The notes under the pieces were generated by a model. The model worked only from the letters and a program-made list of their open reading frames with translations, had not been told where the DNA came from and ran no database searches. A stretch of 64,000 nt of DNA, taken from Streptomyces minutiscleroticus. Lineage in GTDB: Bacteria > Actinomycetota > Actinomycetes > Streptomycetales > Streptomycetaceae. Shown one piece after another: positions 33,183 through 42,037 of the stretch (the stretch's first letter is position 1; every line of letters begins with the position of its first letter). The position numbers and the translations under genes were made by a program. The DNA is taken from contig NZ_BMVU01000006.1 of the NCBI RefSeq assembly GCF_014650875.1, positions 124,001 to 188,000 on the forward strand, given 5' to 3'.

Positions 33183-34310
33183 TCACTCCTCGTCGCGCAG
33201 CCGGGCCGCCAAGGAGGTCAGCGCTTCGGCCTCCTCGGTGTGGCCCAGGGCCGTGAGGCGGGAGACGGCCGCGTCGAGGCGGGTGAGGGCAGGGGCGGGG
33301 CGTTCCAGGTAGACGCCCTCCACGACACCCGCGAGACGGACGCACTCGGCCCGCTCGCCGACGCCGCCCTGTTCCGGTCCCGGCTCGCCGAGCAGGGCGA
33401 GTGCCTTCTCCAGGGCGGCCAGGGCGTCCTCGTACGCACCGGCGTAGGCGTCGACCCGCCCGTGCTCGTAGGCCAGGGCGCTGTCCAGGGAGCGGCCGCG
33501 GGCCTCGTACCCGGCGGCGCGCGCCTCGTCGGCGATCCGGCCGGCGTCGGCGAGGAAGGCGCGGGCGCCGGGCAGGCCGTCGGCGCCCTGCTGCTGGGCC
33601 TGGAGGCGGGCGAGTTCGCGCAGGCAGTTGCTGAGCTGCTCGTGGCGCGGGGTCCGGGCGTGGGCCGCGAGCGCCTGGTCCGCGGCTTCGCGGGCCCGGC
33701 CGAACGCGCCGGACTCACCGAGGAGTACGGCGGTCTCCGCGGCGATCATGACGTGGCTCCCCGGGTCGTCGTCCCAGTCGGCGGACTCGGCCGCGAGGGC
33801 GACGAACTCCGCCGTGGCGGCCTTGAGGCCCTCCCCCGCGTGCAGCGCGCGGGCGCGGGTCAGGCGCAGCTGGGCGACGAGCCGGTCGTCCAGCTCCCCG
33901 GCGGCGACGTCCGGTTCGGCCAGCCGGTCGCGCATCTCCGTCAGCCACTGGCGCAGGGCGGTCAGCGGTATCTCGGGCAGCGCGCGCAGGGTGCCGGCCA
34001 CCCACTTGAACCGCCAGAACAGCGTGTGGCGCAGGCGCTCGTCGAAGACGTCGGGCTGCTCGTCGAAGAGGGTGAGCAGGCGGGCGAAGACGACGGGCGA
34101 CTTCCGGGGTTCGGCGCCGTAGGTGTACGCCTCCTGGAGTTCGAGGAGGGCGTGGACGAGCGGGAGAGGCTCCTCGAACCGCTCGGCGGCGTCGACGAGT
34201 TCCTCGGCGGTGACGGTGCGGGTGCGGCCGTAGGGGCGCCGGTCGTTCTCCCGCAGCGCCTGGTACAGCTCGTCCGTGTTCTGGGGGTGGGCGTGGGGTG
34301 CGGTCGGCAT
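33183..34310 (-). CDS. Helical TPR-like protein linked to an HSP90 homologue
   Basis: A 375-residue protein made almost entirely of amphipathic helices with alternating Ala/Leu/Glu/Arg, for example ELDDRLVAQLRLTRARALHAG and SLDSALAYEHGRVDAYAGAYEDALAALEKALALLG, the pattern of tetratricopeptide repeats. No enzymatic motif is seen. It starts at ATG 34310, 2 bp after the stop of the HSP90-family gene, so the two are co-translated. TPR proteins are common HSP90 partners, which makes a co-chaperone or client-recognition role plausible but unproven. Confidence 0.75.
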   Translation of the reverse strand: MPTAPHAHPQNTDELYQALRENDRRPYGRTRTVTAEELVDAAERFEEPLPLVHALLELQEAYTYGAEPRKSPVVFARLLTLFDEQPDVFDERLRHTLFWRFKWVAGTLRALPEIPLTALRQWLTEMRDRLAEPDVAAGELDDRLVAQLRLTRARALHAGEGLKAATAEFVALAAESADWDDDPGSHVMIAAETAVLLGESGAFGRAREAADQALAAHARTPRHEQLSNCLRELARLQAQQQGADGLPGARAFLADAGRIADEARAAGYEARGRSLDSALAYEHGRVDAYAGAYEDALAALEKALALLGEPGPEQGGVGERAECVRLAGVVEGVYLERPAPALTRLDAAVSRLTALGHTEEAEALTSLAARLRDEE

Positions 34311-34312
34311 CG

Positions 34313-36205
34313 TCAGCTGTCCTTGCGCAGAGCGTGGGCGAGAAGGCCGGGGAAGGAGCGGTTGATCAGGCTCGACTCGGCGGGCCTGAGCGGGCGCCGG
34401 GACAGCAGCGCGGCCTGCCCGTAGAGCGCCTCGGCGCTGGTGCGGGCCAGTTCGGGCTCGTCGATGGCGACGGCGGTGCGCACCAGCGGGTTGAGCTGGT
34501 TGAGGATCAGCTGAGCCCGCGGTGCCTCCTGGCGCAGGGCGCCGAGGATGTCGCCCCACAGACCGCCTTCCTGCTCGCGGGCGAGCCGGGAGCGGGTGCG
34601 CTCGTGCCGGGCCTCGCGGCTGTCGACGAGAAGGGCGGGGGCGGAGGCGGGCTGGAAGGTGCGCAGCGCGACGTCGCAGTCGAAGACGGCGAGGGCGTCG
34701 CGGGCCAGGGCGAGGTAGGCCGCGGCGGCCAGTTCCGTCTCCCGGTCGACGGGGTCGAGGTGGGCGGTGAGGGTCGCCGGGTCGAGGTCGGCGACGGTGG
34801 CCTCGGGCCTGATCTCGGGCAGCCGGTGGACCAGTTCGCGGTCGTAGGTGTGGCCGCCGTTGACGACGCCGAGCCCGGCGGCCGAGGCGATCGCCGCGAC
34901 CTGCCGGAACTCCTCCACGCTGGACGTCACCAGCACGGTGCGGTGGGTGCGCGCGAACTCGTCGAGGGTGGTGTGCCCGTCGGTGGTCTCGGACGGCAGC
35001 CAGGGCAGCAGCATCCTGAGGATCTCGTCGTCGTGCACCGCGAGCGACTTCACGGCCAGGTGGTGGACCTGGAGGAAGCGGCCGAGCAGGTCCGGGTCGC
35101 TGGCGGCGGCCCGGGCGATCCAGGCGCGCAGCCGCTCGGCGAGCGCGTCGCGGACGGCGGCGAGCGCGTCGTCCTCGTACAGGGACTCGCGGGACGCGGT
35201 CGGGCGCAGGCTCTCGGCGTCGACGACGCAGCGCACGAAGAACGCCCACTCGGGCAGGATCTCCTCGGCCTGCTCGGACAGCAGCATGCCCTTGACGTGC
35301 ACCCGGTGGCCGTGGCGGCGCCCGGCCGGCACCGCCTCGGGCAGCACGCACGCGATGCCCTTCAGGCCCACGGCCGGCAGGCCGAGCTCGATGGTGTCCA
35401 GCGGTACGAACCCGAAGACCTCCTCGCCGTACGCGGCCAGCGCGCGGGAGCGGGCCCCCGGCGTGGGGTACGTGCGCGTCCAGGGCGCGGGCTCGGGGTT
35501 GACGGCCGCACCGGGGCCGCCCGTGGCACCCGTACCGTCGTCGAAGGTCACCGGGTGGCGCAGCAGGGAGCCGGAGTGCCGGGCGAGCGCGTGCACCTGC
35601 GCCGGCCGGGTCCACTCCCCCGCGTCGGCGCGCGGTGTCAGTGTGACGGTGGTACCGGGCCGGGGGCGGGCGGAGGCGGGCAGGGTACGGACGGTGTAGC
35701 TGCCGTCGCCGCGCCCCCGCCACTCCACGGCGGGCGCGTCGGGGGTGCGGGCGGAGCGGCTCAGGACGTGGATCTCGTCCGCGACCAGGAAGCAGGAGAG
35801 CAGGCCGATGCCGAACTGGCCGATGAAGTCGCCGCGCTGCTCGGCGATCCTCCCCCAGCCCGGGACGGGCTCGTCCGCGGGGATCCCCGCGGCGCGCTTG
35901 CCGCTGCGGCCGATCGTGGCGAGGAAGGTGTGCACGTCGGCCTCGGTGAGGCCGACACCGTCGTCCTCGACGCGTACCACCGAGCCGTCGGCGTACAGGC
36001 GGATACCGAAGGCACCGGCGGGCGCGGCGGGTTCGAGGCCGTGCCGGGCGGTCAGGGCGTCCACCGCGTTCTGCAGGAGTTCGCGCAGGTAGACGCGGGG
36101 GCTGGAGTAGAGGTGGTGGGAGAGGAGGCCGACGAGGCCGCGCAGATCCACCTGGAAGGTGCGGGCGGCGCCGGCCGGGCCTGCGGCGGGGTCGGGCAGA
36201 GTCAT
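34313..36205 (-). CDS. HSP90-family ATPase (HtpG-like)
   Basis: A 630-residue protein. The N-terminal GHKL ATPase domain shows LLSHHLYSSPRVYLRELLQN then AVDA (Asn of the N box), VEDDGVGLT (DxGxG) and FIGQFGIGLLSCFLVADEI (lid and G2 box). The middle domain has LKGIACVLPE, HVKGMLLSEQAEEILPEWAF and ASRESLYED, as in HtpG. The N-terminus aligns with HtpG, but sequence identity looks low, marking a divergent HSP90 family common in streptomycetes. It is flanked by the TPR-like gene and, 49 bp upstream, the DUF4034-like gene, all on one strand. Confidence 0.88.
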   Translation of the reverse strand: MTLPDPAAGPAGAARTFQVDLRGLVGLLSHHLYSSPRVYLRELLQNAVDALTARHGLEPAAPAGAFGIRLYADGSVVRVEDDGVGLTEADVHTFLATIGRSGKRAAGIPADEPVPGWGRIAEQRGDFIGQFGIGLLSCFLVADEIHVLSRSARTPDAPAVEWRGRGDGSYTVRTLPASARPRPGTTVTLTPRADAGEWTRPAQVHALARHSGSLLRHPVTFDDGTGATGGPGAAVNPEPAPWTRTYPTPGARSRALAAYGEEVFGFVPLDTIELGLPAVGLKGIACVLPEAVPAGRRHGHRVHVKGMLLSEQAEEILPEWAFFVRCVVDAESLRPTASRESLYEDDALAAVRDALAERLRAWIARAAASDPDLLGRFLQVHHLAVKSLAVHDDEILRMLLPWLPSETTDGHTTLDEFARTHRTVLVTSSVEEFRQVAAIASAAGLGVVNGGHTYDRELVHRLPEIRPEATVADLDPATLTAHLDPVDRETELAAAAYLALARDALAVFDCDVALRTFQPASAPALLVDSREARHERTRSRLAREQEGGLWGDILGALRQEAPRAQLILNQLNPLVRTAVAIDEPELARTSAEALYGQAALLSRRPLRPAESSLINRSFPGLLAHALRKDS

Positions 36206-36254
36206 GGGGAGTCCGGGGTGGGGTGAACGGGGAGTGGCAGGTGGGGCGGCGGGC

Positions 36255-37241
36255 TCAGGCGACGCGCCGGAAGCGGGCGTACGTCTTCTCCGGCTGCGCC
36301 ATGTAGCTCCAGGGCCACGCGGTGCAGGCGCCGTCCAGCTCGTGGAAGACGCGCGGAACGACGATGCTCTCGGAGGCCAGCGACAGCGCCATGGCGAACG
36401 TGTTGAAGTCGACCTGCCAGCCCGGGCGCCGCTCGTAGGCGGGGTGGAGGACGCTGTGCCTGGCCGCGTCCCGCAGCTCGGCCTGGATCTCGGGCGTGTC
36501 GAGGCAGTCCTCGTTCCCCGACTCCACCCGTTCCTCGATGTGGGCCATGGCGATCACGCAGCCGAGGCGGTGCCCCTCGGGCGCCGCGGCGAGCGCCTCG
36601 CGGGCGAACGCCAGGGCCTGGCCGGGCTCGCCGCCCCAGCGGGGCTGGAGCTGCGACACCCACTCGATGTGGGTCTCCAGGTCCAGCGGGTCGCGGCGCA
36701 GGGCGGCGTCTCGCCGGGTCTCGTTGACGGCGGGCCCCAGTGACATGCCGCGGCCTGAGGTGAGGAGGCGGCGCCACGGCGTGATCCATTCCGGCCGCAG
36801 TTCGGCGGCCTCGAACAGCTGCTCCTCGGCGATCCGGAGCCGCTCGTGGAAGACGCGCCACTGCTCCCGCGTGACGTCCACGGCACGCGCGGAGGTGCGC
36901 GCCTCCCAGCCCCGGCCGATGTGGCGCACCCCGGATATCAGCAGGGCCGTGGCCCGGTGCTCCTCGTCCTCCTCGACGGCCCGGCCGATCCAGTCCCGCA
37001 CACCGTCCAGATCGGCCAGCTCACCGAGGACATGGTGGTCGCGCCCGAGGTCGAAGGGGACCAGCGCCTCCTTGACCGCCTCCCAGGCGCCCGCGTCGGC
37101 CGCCTCCACCAGCGCGAGCACCCGCGCGTCCCCGAGCGCGCGCAGCGTGTACGTCCCGTTCTTCCGCCTGCGCACGGCGGGAAGGGCGTGCGGATCCGCC
37201 TCCGGTCTCTCTCCGCCCCTGCCCAACAGCTTGCCCAACAT
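36255..37241 (-). CDS. DUF4034-like helical-repeat protein
   Basis: A 328-residue soluble protein starting MLGKLLGRGGERPEADPHAL. The body is helical, with conserved-looking WGGEPGQALAFAREALAAAP and HIGRGWEARTSARAVDVTREQ, resembling DUF4034 proteins that contain TPR-like helices. ATG 37241 has GGGAGG 8 bp upstream; an in-frame start at 37265 or 37310 is possible. It is the first gene of a three-gene operon with the HSP90-like and TPR-like genes. Function unknown. Confidence 0.65.
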   Translation of the reverse strand: MLGKLLGRGGERPEADPHALPAVRRRKNGTYTLRALGDARVLALVEAADAGAWEAVKEALVPFDLGRDHHVLGELADLDGVRDWIGRAVEEDEEHRATALLISGVRHIGRGWEARTSARAVDVTREQWRVFHERLRIAEEQLFEAAELRPEWITPWRRLLTSGRGMSLGPAVNETRRDAALRRDPLDLETHIEWVSQLQPRWGGEPGQALAFAREALAAAPEGHRLGCVIAMAHIEERVESGNEDCLDTPEIQAELRDAARHSVLHPAYERRPGWQVDFNTFAMALSLASESIVVPRVFHELDGACTAWPWSYMAQPEKTYARFRRVA

Positions 37242-37592
37242 GCCGCGCCCTCCCCTGGTCCGCATGATCGTCCGGAGCAGGACGAAGGTCCCCACCGACA
37301 CCGCTTCCACAGAGTTTTTGCCGACGCTTCACGGCCCCGGTCCCGCGGCTGTTCCGCCCGAACCGTGGGGAGCGGGAGTCGCGCCCGGCGTGCCCGGCGC
37401 GGCTCGGGGTCCGGTACCGGCCGGTGACGAAGTTCGCCCCGCTCCTCGTGGTACGCATGGCACCCGACGGGTACCCGGGAGACCTGTTCCGCTCGCGGGA
37501 ACGTGATCACAACATCTTGTGCAGGCTCGAGGACACCGCATCCCCACAGTGGCCAGCGGGCCTGCGCGGCTTCACGTGGTGGAGGGATCACC
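37242..37592. other. Divergent promoter region between DUF4034-like and M20 peptidase genes
   Basis: A 351-bp gap. It is relatively AT-rich around 37310-37325 and 37500-37520. An imperfect palindrome GTTCC-N7-GGAAC lies at 37486-37502. GGAGGGA at 37581-37587 is the ribosome-binding site of the peptidase gene. No small gene was recognised. Confidence 0.4.
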
Positions 37593-38993
37593 ATGGACAA
37601 GGAACCCGATCACGCGGTCCACGACTGGCTGCACGAGCGGATCGACGTACTGCTGGAGGACCTGGCCGACTGGGTGCGCGTCCCGTCCGTGTCGGCCGAT
37701 CCGGCCCACGAGCGGGACGTGACGCGCTCGGCGCGCTGGCTGCGGGCCCACCTGCTCGAGACGGGGTTCCCCGAGGTCGAGGAGTGGGACACCGACGGGC
37801 TGCAGGCCGTCTTCGCCCACTGGCCGGCCGAGGACGCCGACGCGCCGACCGTGCTCGTCTACAGCCACCACGACGTACGCGCCGCCAAGGACCAGGAGTG
37901 GCAGGAGACGGCGCCCTTCGCACCGGCACTGCGCCAGGGACGCATGTACGGGCGCGGTGCCTCCGACGCCAAGGGCCAGGTGCTGTGCCACGTCTGGGCG
38001 CTCAGAGCCCACCTGGAGGCCACCGGCCGCACGGCGCCCGCGGTCACGCTGAAGTACCTGATCGAGGGAGAGGAGGAGATCGGCTCCCCCCACCTGGCCG
38101 ACCTGGTGCGCACCCGTGCCGACCGGCTGGCGGCCGACGTCGTCATCGTGTCGGACACCATGCTGTGGTCGCTGGAGGAGGCCGCGGTCTGCACCGGGGT
38201 GCGCGGCTCCGTCGGCGCCCACCTGGAGGTGCGCGGCCCGCGCAGGGACGTCCACAGCGGTGTCGTCGCCGGCAGCGCGCCCAACCCGCTGACCGAGATC
38301 TGCCGCCTGGCCGGCACGCTCCACGACGACCGGGGCCGGATCACCCTGCCCGGCTTCTACGACACCGTCGCGCCCCTGTCCGACGAGGAGCGCCGGGGCA
38401 TCGCGGCGATCCCCTTCGACACCGACGCGTGGCTGGAGCGCACCCGCAGCCGCAGTGTGCAGGGCGAGTCCGGCCACAGTGTGCTGGAACGCGTATGGGC
38501 CCGGCCCGCGGCCGAAGTGGTCACGCTCCTGGGCGGGGACCCCGGCGATCCGAGCCGCGGCGTCATCCCGGCCGTCGCCTCCGCGGACCTCACCCTGCGC
38601 CTGGTCCCCGACCAGCGCGCCGACCAGGTCGTGGAACAGCTGCGGCGGTGGGTGGACGAGCGGATCCGGGACGGCTTCGAGTACGAGCTGACCATCTCCC
38701 CCACCAGCCAGGACCCCTACGCCACCCCCGCCGGGCACCCGGCGCTCGCGGCGCTGGAGGACGCGATGAGCAGGACCCTGCGGCGTCCCGCGCGCCGCAT
38801 ACGCAACGGCGGAGGGGCCCCGGCCGCCCTGCTCGCCGCGGCCCTGCACACACCGGTCCTCTTCTACGGCACCGGCCTGCCCGAGGACCACTGGCACGAC
38901 TCCGACGAGAAGGCCGAGGTACAGGCGCTGCTCCAGGGCGCCGAGACGCTCGCTCGTCTGCTCGCCGACCTCCCCGGCCGTCTCCGCCCCTGA
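37593..38993 (+). CDS. M20-family dipeptidase
   Basis: A 466-residue zinc metallopeptidase of the M20 (ArgE/DapE/carnosinase) family. The zinc-site blocks are LVYSHHDVRAAKDQEW, YGRGASDAKGQV (bridging Asp), LIEGEEEIGSPH (catalytic Glu pair) and a C-terminal HWHDSDEKA (His). A lid/dimerisation domain lies between residues about 190 and 330 (RDVHSGVVAGSAPNPL). Close relatives are annotated as dipeptidases hydrolysing small peptides in the cytosol. GGAGGGA stands about 6 bp before the ATG. Confidence 0.9.
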   Translation: MDKEPDHAVHDWLHERIDVLLEDLADWVRVPSVSADPAHERDVTRSARWLRAHLLETGFPEVEEWDTDGLQAVFAHWPAEDADAPTVLVYSHHDVRAAKDQEWQETAPFAPALRQGRMYGRGASDAKGQVLCHVWALRAHLEATGRTAPAVTLKYLIEGEEEIGSPHLADLVRTRADRLAADVVIVSDTMLWSLEEAAVCTGVRGSVGAHLEVRGPRRDVHSGVVAGSAPNPLTEICRLAGTLHDDRGRITLPGFYDTVAPLSDEERRGIAAIPFDTDAWLERTRSRSVQGESGHSVLERVWARPAAEVVTLLGGDPGDPSRGVIPAVASADLTLRLVPDQRADQVVEQLRRWVDERIRDGFEYELTISPTSQDPYATPAGHPALAALEDAMSRTLRRPARRIRNGGGAPAALLAAALHTPVLFYGTGLPEDHWHDSDEKAEVQALLQGAETLARLLADLPGRLRP

Positions 38994-39063
38994 CACCGGC
39001 CCGCACCGTTGGCACACCGCCGACACCGGCTCGCAGGGTGCGCGGCCCTTCCCGCGCCGGGAT

Positions 39064-39110
39064 GTCGCGCCCCTGGGGCCGAACGGAGGGTGCGGTCCCA
39101 GGGGCGGGAC
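39064..39110. terminator. Bidirectional hairpin terminator between dipeptidase and ADH genes
   Basis: CGCCCCTGGGGCC at 39068-39080 pairs with GGTCCCAGGGGCG at 39094-39106 with one wobble or mismatch. The stem can be extended to 39064-39110 with one further mismatch, and the loop is 13 nt. It lies between two convergent stops. Confidence 0.75.
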
Positions 39111-39143
39111 ACGAGAAGCCGTGACGCTCCGTGTCCGGGAGCG

Positions 39144-40319
39144 CTACGCCCCCGGACGGATGACGGCGCGCACGCAGCCGTCCGTCTTGCGCTTGAACAT
39201 GTCGTAGGCCTTCGGCGCCTCCTCCAGCGACACGGTGTGGGTCGCCAGGTGCGAGGTCTTCAGCTCGCCGGCCGCCATCCGCTCCAGCAGCATGGGGATG
39301 TAGCGCTGCCCGTGCTGCTGCGCGCCGCGTAGGGTGAGCCCCTTGTTGATCACGGCACCGAGCGGGAACTTGTCCACGGCGCCCGCGAAGACGCCCAGGA
39401 CGAAGACGGTGCCCGCCTTGCGGCAGGCGTGGATGGCCTGGCGTACGGCGGTCGGCCGGTCGGTCTGCAGCCGCAGCTGCTGCTTGGCCTGGTCGTACAG
39501 GTGCATCGGGCCGTCGCTGTGCGCCTCCATGCCGACCGCCTCGATGCACACGTCGGGACCGCGGCCGCCGGTGCGCTCGCGCAGTTCGGCGGCGACGTCC
39601 GTGCTCGTGTAGTCGATGGTCTCGGAGCCGACGTGCTGCTCGGTCATGGCCAGCCGCTCGGGGATGCGGTCGATGGAGATGACGCGCTCCGCGCCGAGCA
39701 GCATGGCGGCCCGGGCGGCCATCTGGCCCACGGCGCCGCAGCCCCACACGGCGACGACGTCACCGGGCTTCACCCCGGCCAGGTCGGCGCCCATCCACCC
39801 GGTGGGCACCGAGTCGGAGACGAACAGGGCGCTGGTGTCGTCGATGCCCTCGGGGACGGGGAAGGCCCCGTAGTCGGCGAAGGGGACGCGGACGTACTCG
39901 GCGTGGCTGCCGCGCAGGCCGCCCATGGCGTGCGAGTACCCGAAGATGCCGCCCGTCTCGTATCCGAAGAGCGCCTGGCCGATCCCGGGGTTGGTGTTGG
40001 TGTTGTCGCACAGGGACCACAGGTCGTTGGCGCAGTACCAGCACCGTCCGCAGCCGACGAACGAGCAGACGACGACCCGGTCCCCCACCTTGTGGCGGCG
40101 CACGCCCGGGCCGGTCTCCACGACCTCTCCGATGAACTCGTGCCCGATGACGTCGCCGGCGCGCATGGCCGGGATGTAGCCGCCGATCAGGTGGAGGTCG
40201 GAGCCGCACGTCGTGCCCGCCACGAGACGTACGATCATGTCCTGGTCGTTGCGCAGCTCCGGGTCGGGGACGTTCTCCACCGACAGCTTGTTCACGCCTT
40301 CCCAGCACAGCGCCTTCAC
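39144..40319 (-). CDS. Zinc-dependent dehydrogenase, glutathione-independent formaldehyde dehydrogenase-like
   Basis: A 391-residue medium-chain dehydrogenase. TTCGSDLHLIGGYIPAMRAG and GHEFIGEVVETG hold the catalytic zinc ligands. CGRCWYCANDLWSLCDNTN is the structural zinc lobe. VWGCGAVGQMAARAAMLLG binds the nucleotide. The insertion GPMHLYDQAKQQLRLQTDRP and the C-terminal layout match the FDH/threonine-dehydrogenase-like group. The ATG at 40319 overlaps the preceding small gene's stop (ATGA), so the pair is translationally coupled. Confidence 0.9.
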   Translation of the reverse strand: MKALCWEGVNKLSVENVPDPELRNDQDMIVRLVAGTTCGSDLHLIGGYIPAMRAGDVIGHEFIGEVVETGPGVRRHKVGDRVVVCSFVGCGRCWYCANDLWSLCDNTNTNPGIGQALFGYETGGIFGYSHAMGGLRGSHAEYVRVPFADYGAFPVPEGIDDTSALFVSDSVPTGWMGADLAGVKPGDVVAVWGCGAVGQMAARAAMLLGAERVISIDRIPERLAMTEQHVGSETIDYTSTDVAAELRERTGGRGPDVCIEAVGMEAHSDGPMHLYDQAKQQLRLQTDRPTAVRQAIHACRKAGTVFVLGVFAGAVDKFPLGAVINKGLTLRGAQQHGQRYIPMLLERMAAGELKTSHLATHTVSLEEAPKAYDMFKRKTDGCVRAVIRPGA

Positions 40320-40780
40320 AGCACTCCCTCCCCACCGGACCTGCGGGCGAGCAGTCCGAGCGCCTTGCCGCCCGGTGTCGCGTGCGTCGTGGGCGGGCTG
40401 TCGGGCAGCATCACCTCACCGGCCTCCAGCAGCGCCTTGGCCTCCCGCAGCGCGAGCCGGACCTCCTGGCGCGGATCCTCGCCCGCGAGCCGCGCGGGCG
40501 CGGAGGACGCCAGGGCGGACGGCGGCTCCTTCAGCCGGACCGCCAGCTCCGTGCCGCGGTCCCCCGGCGCCGGGCGGACCCGCACGTCGATGTCCTCGCC
40601 GAACCGGTCCAGCGGGGCGGGCGGCTTTCCCGCGGACCCCACCTCCGCGGGTGAACGGTTGATCGTCACCGTGAGCCATCGGTCGCCCGCCCGGTCGTCG
40701 GCGCGGCCGGCCGGAAGGGCCTTCCGCGCCACCGCGACCCCGGCGGCGACGACCGGCAGAGCCCACAACGCCTTCTTCAT
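40316..40780 (-). CDS. Small membrane-anchored hypothetical protein coupled to ADH
   Basis: A 154-residue protein beginning MKKALWALPVVAAGVAVARK, a short N-terminal membrane anchor, followed by a soluble domain (WLTVTINRSPAEVG, DRFGEDIDVRVRPAPGDRGT, EDPRQEVRLALREAKALLEA). The beta-strand pattern with TVTINRSPAEV and ELAVRL resembles SRPBCC/START-like proteins, but I cannot be sure. GGAGGAA lies about 6 bp upstream of the ATG. It shares an operon with the zinc dehydrogenase. Confidence 0.72.
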   Translation of the reverse strand: MKKALWALPVVAAGVAVARKALPAGRADDRAGDRWLTVTINRSPAEVGSAGKPPAPLDRFGEDIDVRVRPAPGDRGTELAVRLKEPPSALASSAPARLAGEDPRQEVRLALREAKALLEAGEVMLPDSPPTTHATPGGKALGLLARRSGGEGVL

Positions 40781-40982
40781 GGAATTCCTCCGGCGTAGCA
40801 GCTGAGTCAGTCCTTCCCGGAGTTCCCCGGCCCACGGAATGAAACGGCGGGAGGAGCACCACCCGCCCTGTCCCGGCCCCGCGGACGGGCGGCGGAGGCG
40901 AGGTCCCGCCGTGTGACGCGGGACCTCCGCCCGTGCCGGTGCGCGGGCCGGGTGCGGCCCCGGCGAGCGCGGTGGCGGCTCG

Positions 40983-41936
40983 TCAGCGCGTGCCGGACCG
41001 CGCGTCGCGGAAGGTGCGGCGGTAGGTGTCCGGGGGCACGCCGACCGTGCGGTTGAAGTGCCGGCGCAGTGTCGTGGCGGTGCCCATGCCGGTGGCCGCC
41101 GCGATGGCCTCGACACTGTCGTCGCCTGTCTCCAGCAGTTCCTGGGCGCGCCGGATGCGCTGGGTGAGCAGCCACCGCAGCGGGGTGGTGCCCGTCGCCG
41201 CCCTGAAGTGGCGGCTCAGGTTGCGCGCGCTCATGTTCGCCCGGCGGGCCAGGTCCTCCACGGTCAGCGGCCGGTCGAGTCGTTCGATCACCCAGGGGAG
41301 CAGGTCGGTGAGGGGGTGGTCCTCCCGGGCGGGCACCGGGGCGGGGACGAACTGGGCCTGGCCGCCGGCCCGGTGCGGAGGCACGACGAGGCGGCGGGCG
41401 ACCGCGTTGGCGGCCGCCGAGCCGTGGTCGAGGCGGACCAGATGCAGGCACAGGTCCATCGCGGCGGCCTTGCCGGCGGAGGTGAGCACGCTGCCGTTGT
41501 CCACGTAGAGCACGTCCGGATCGACCGTCACCCGGGGGTGGCGGGCGGCGAGGGCCCGGGTGTGCGCCCAGTGCGTGGTCGCGCGTCGGCCGTCCAGCAG
41601 GCCGGCCGCGGCCAGCACGAACGCGCCCGTGCACAGGGAGGCCACGCGCGCGCCCGCCTCGTGGGCCGCGCGTACCGCGTCGACCAGGTCGGCGGGCGGG
41701 TCCTGGTCGGCGTCGGCCCACCCGGGGACGATCACCGTGTCGGCGTGCGGGAGCCGGTCGAGTCCGTGGTCGGGCTCCAGCCGGAACCGGCCGACCCGCA
41801 CGGCTCCCGGTCCGCAGACGACGAGGTCGTACCAGGGATCTGCCGTGCCGGACGGGCCGGCGCCGAAGACCTCGTAGGCCAGGGACAGTTCGAAGTGCAG
41901 CATCCCGTCGGTGACGGCCAGCGCGACAGTGCCCAT
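40983..41936 (-). CDS. GlxA-family transcriptional regulator (DJ-1/PfpI plus AraC HTH)
   Basis: A 317-residue regulator. Residues 1-170 are a DJ-1/PfpI amidotransferase-like domain with VASLCTGAFVLAAAGLLDGR around the nucleophile-elbow Cys. Residues about 215-317 hold two AraC-type HTHs (VEDLARRANMSARNLSRHFR, then SVEAIAAATGMGTATTLRRH and GVPPDTYRRTF). Such regulators sense small metabolites. It is divergent from the saccharopine-dehydrogenase-like gene with 101 bp between starts, which is the likely target. Confidence 0.92.
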   Translation of the reverse strand: MGTVALAVTDGMLHFELSLAYEVFGAGPSGTADPWYDLVVCGPGAVRVGRFRLEPDHGLDRLPHADTVIVPGWADADQDPPADLVDAVRAAHEAGARVASLCTGAFVLAAAGLLDGRRATTHWAHTRALAARHPRVTVDPDVLYVDNGSVLTSAGKAAAMDLCLHLVRLDHGSAAANAVARRLVVPPHRAGGQAQFVPAPVPAREDHPLTDLLPWVIERLDRPLTVEDLARRANMSARNLSRHFRAATGTTPLRWLLTQRIRRAQELLETGDDSVEAIAAATGMGTATTLRRHFNRTVGVPPDTYRRTFRDARSGTR

Positions 41937-42037
41937 GTCCGAAAGTGTACGTGCCCTGTCGTTCCGGACACTCGCCCCGGTCGGCCGCGGGCATCAGGAT
42001 GTCCGCGTTCGGTTCTTCGAGGACGGTGGGAGAGACG

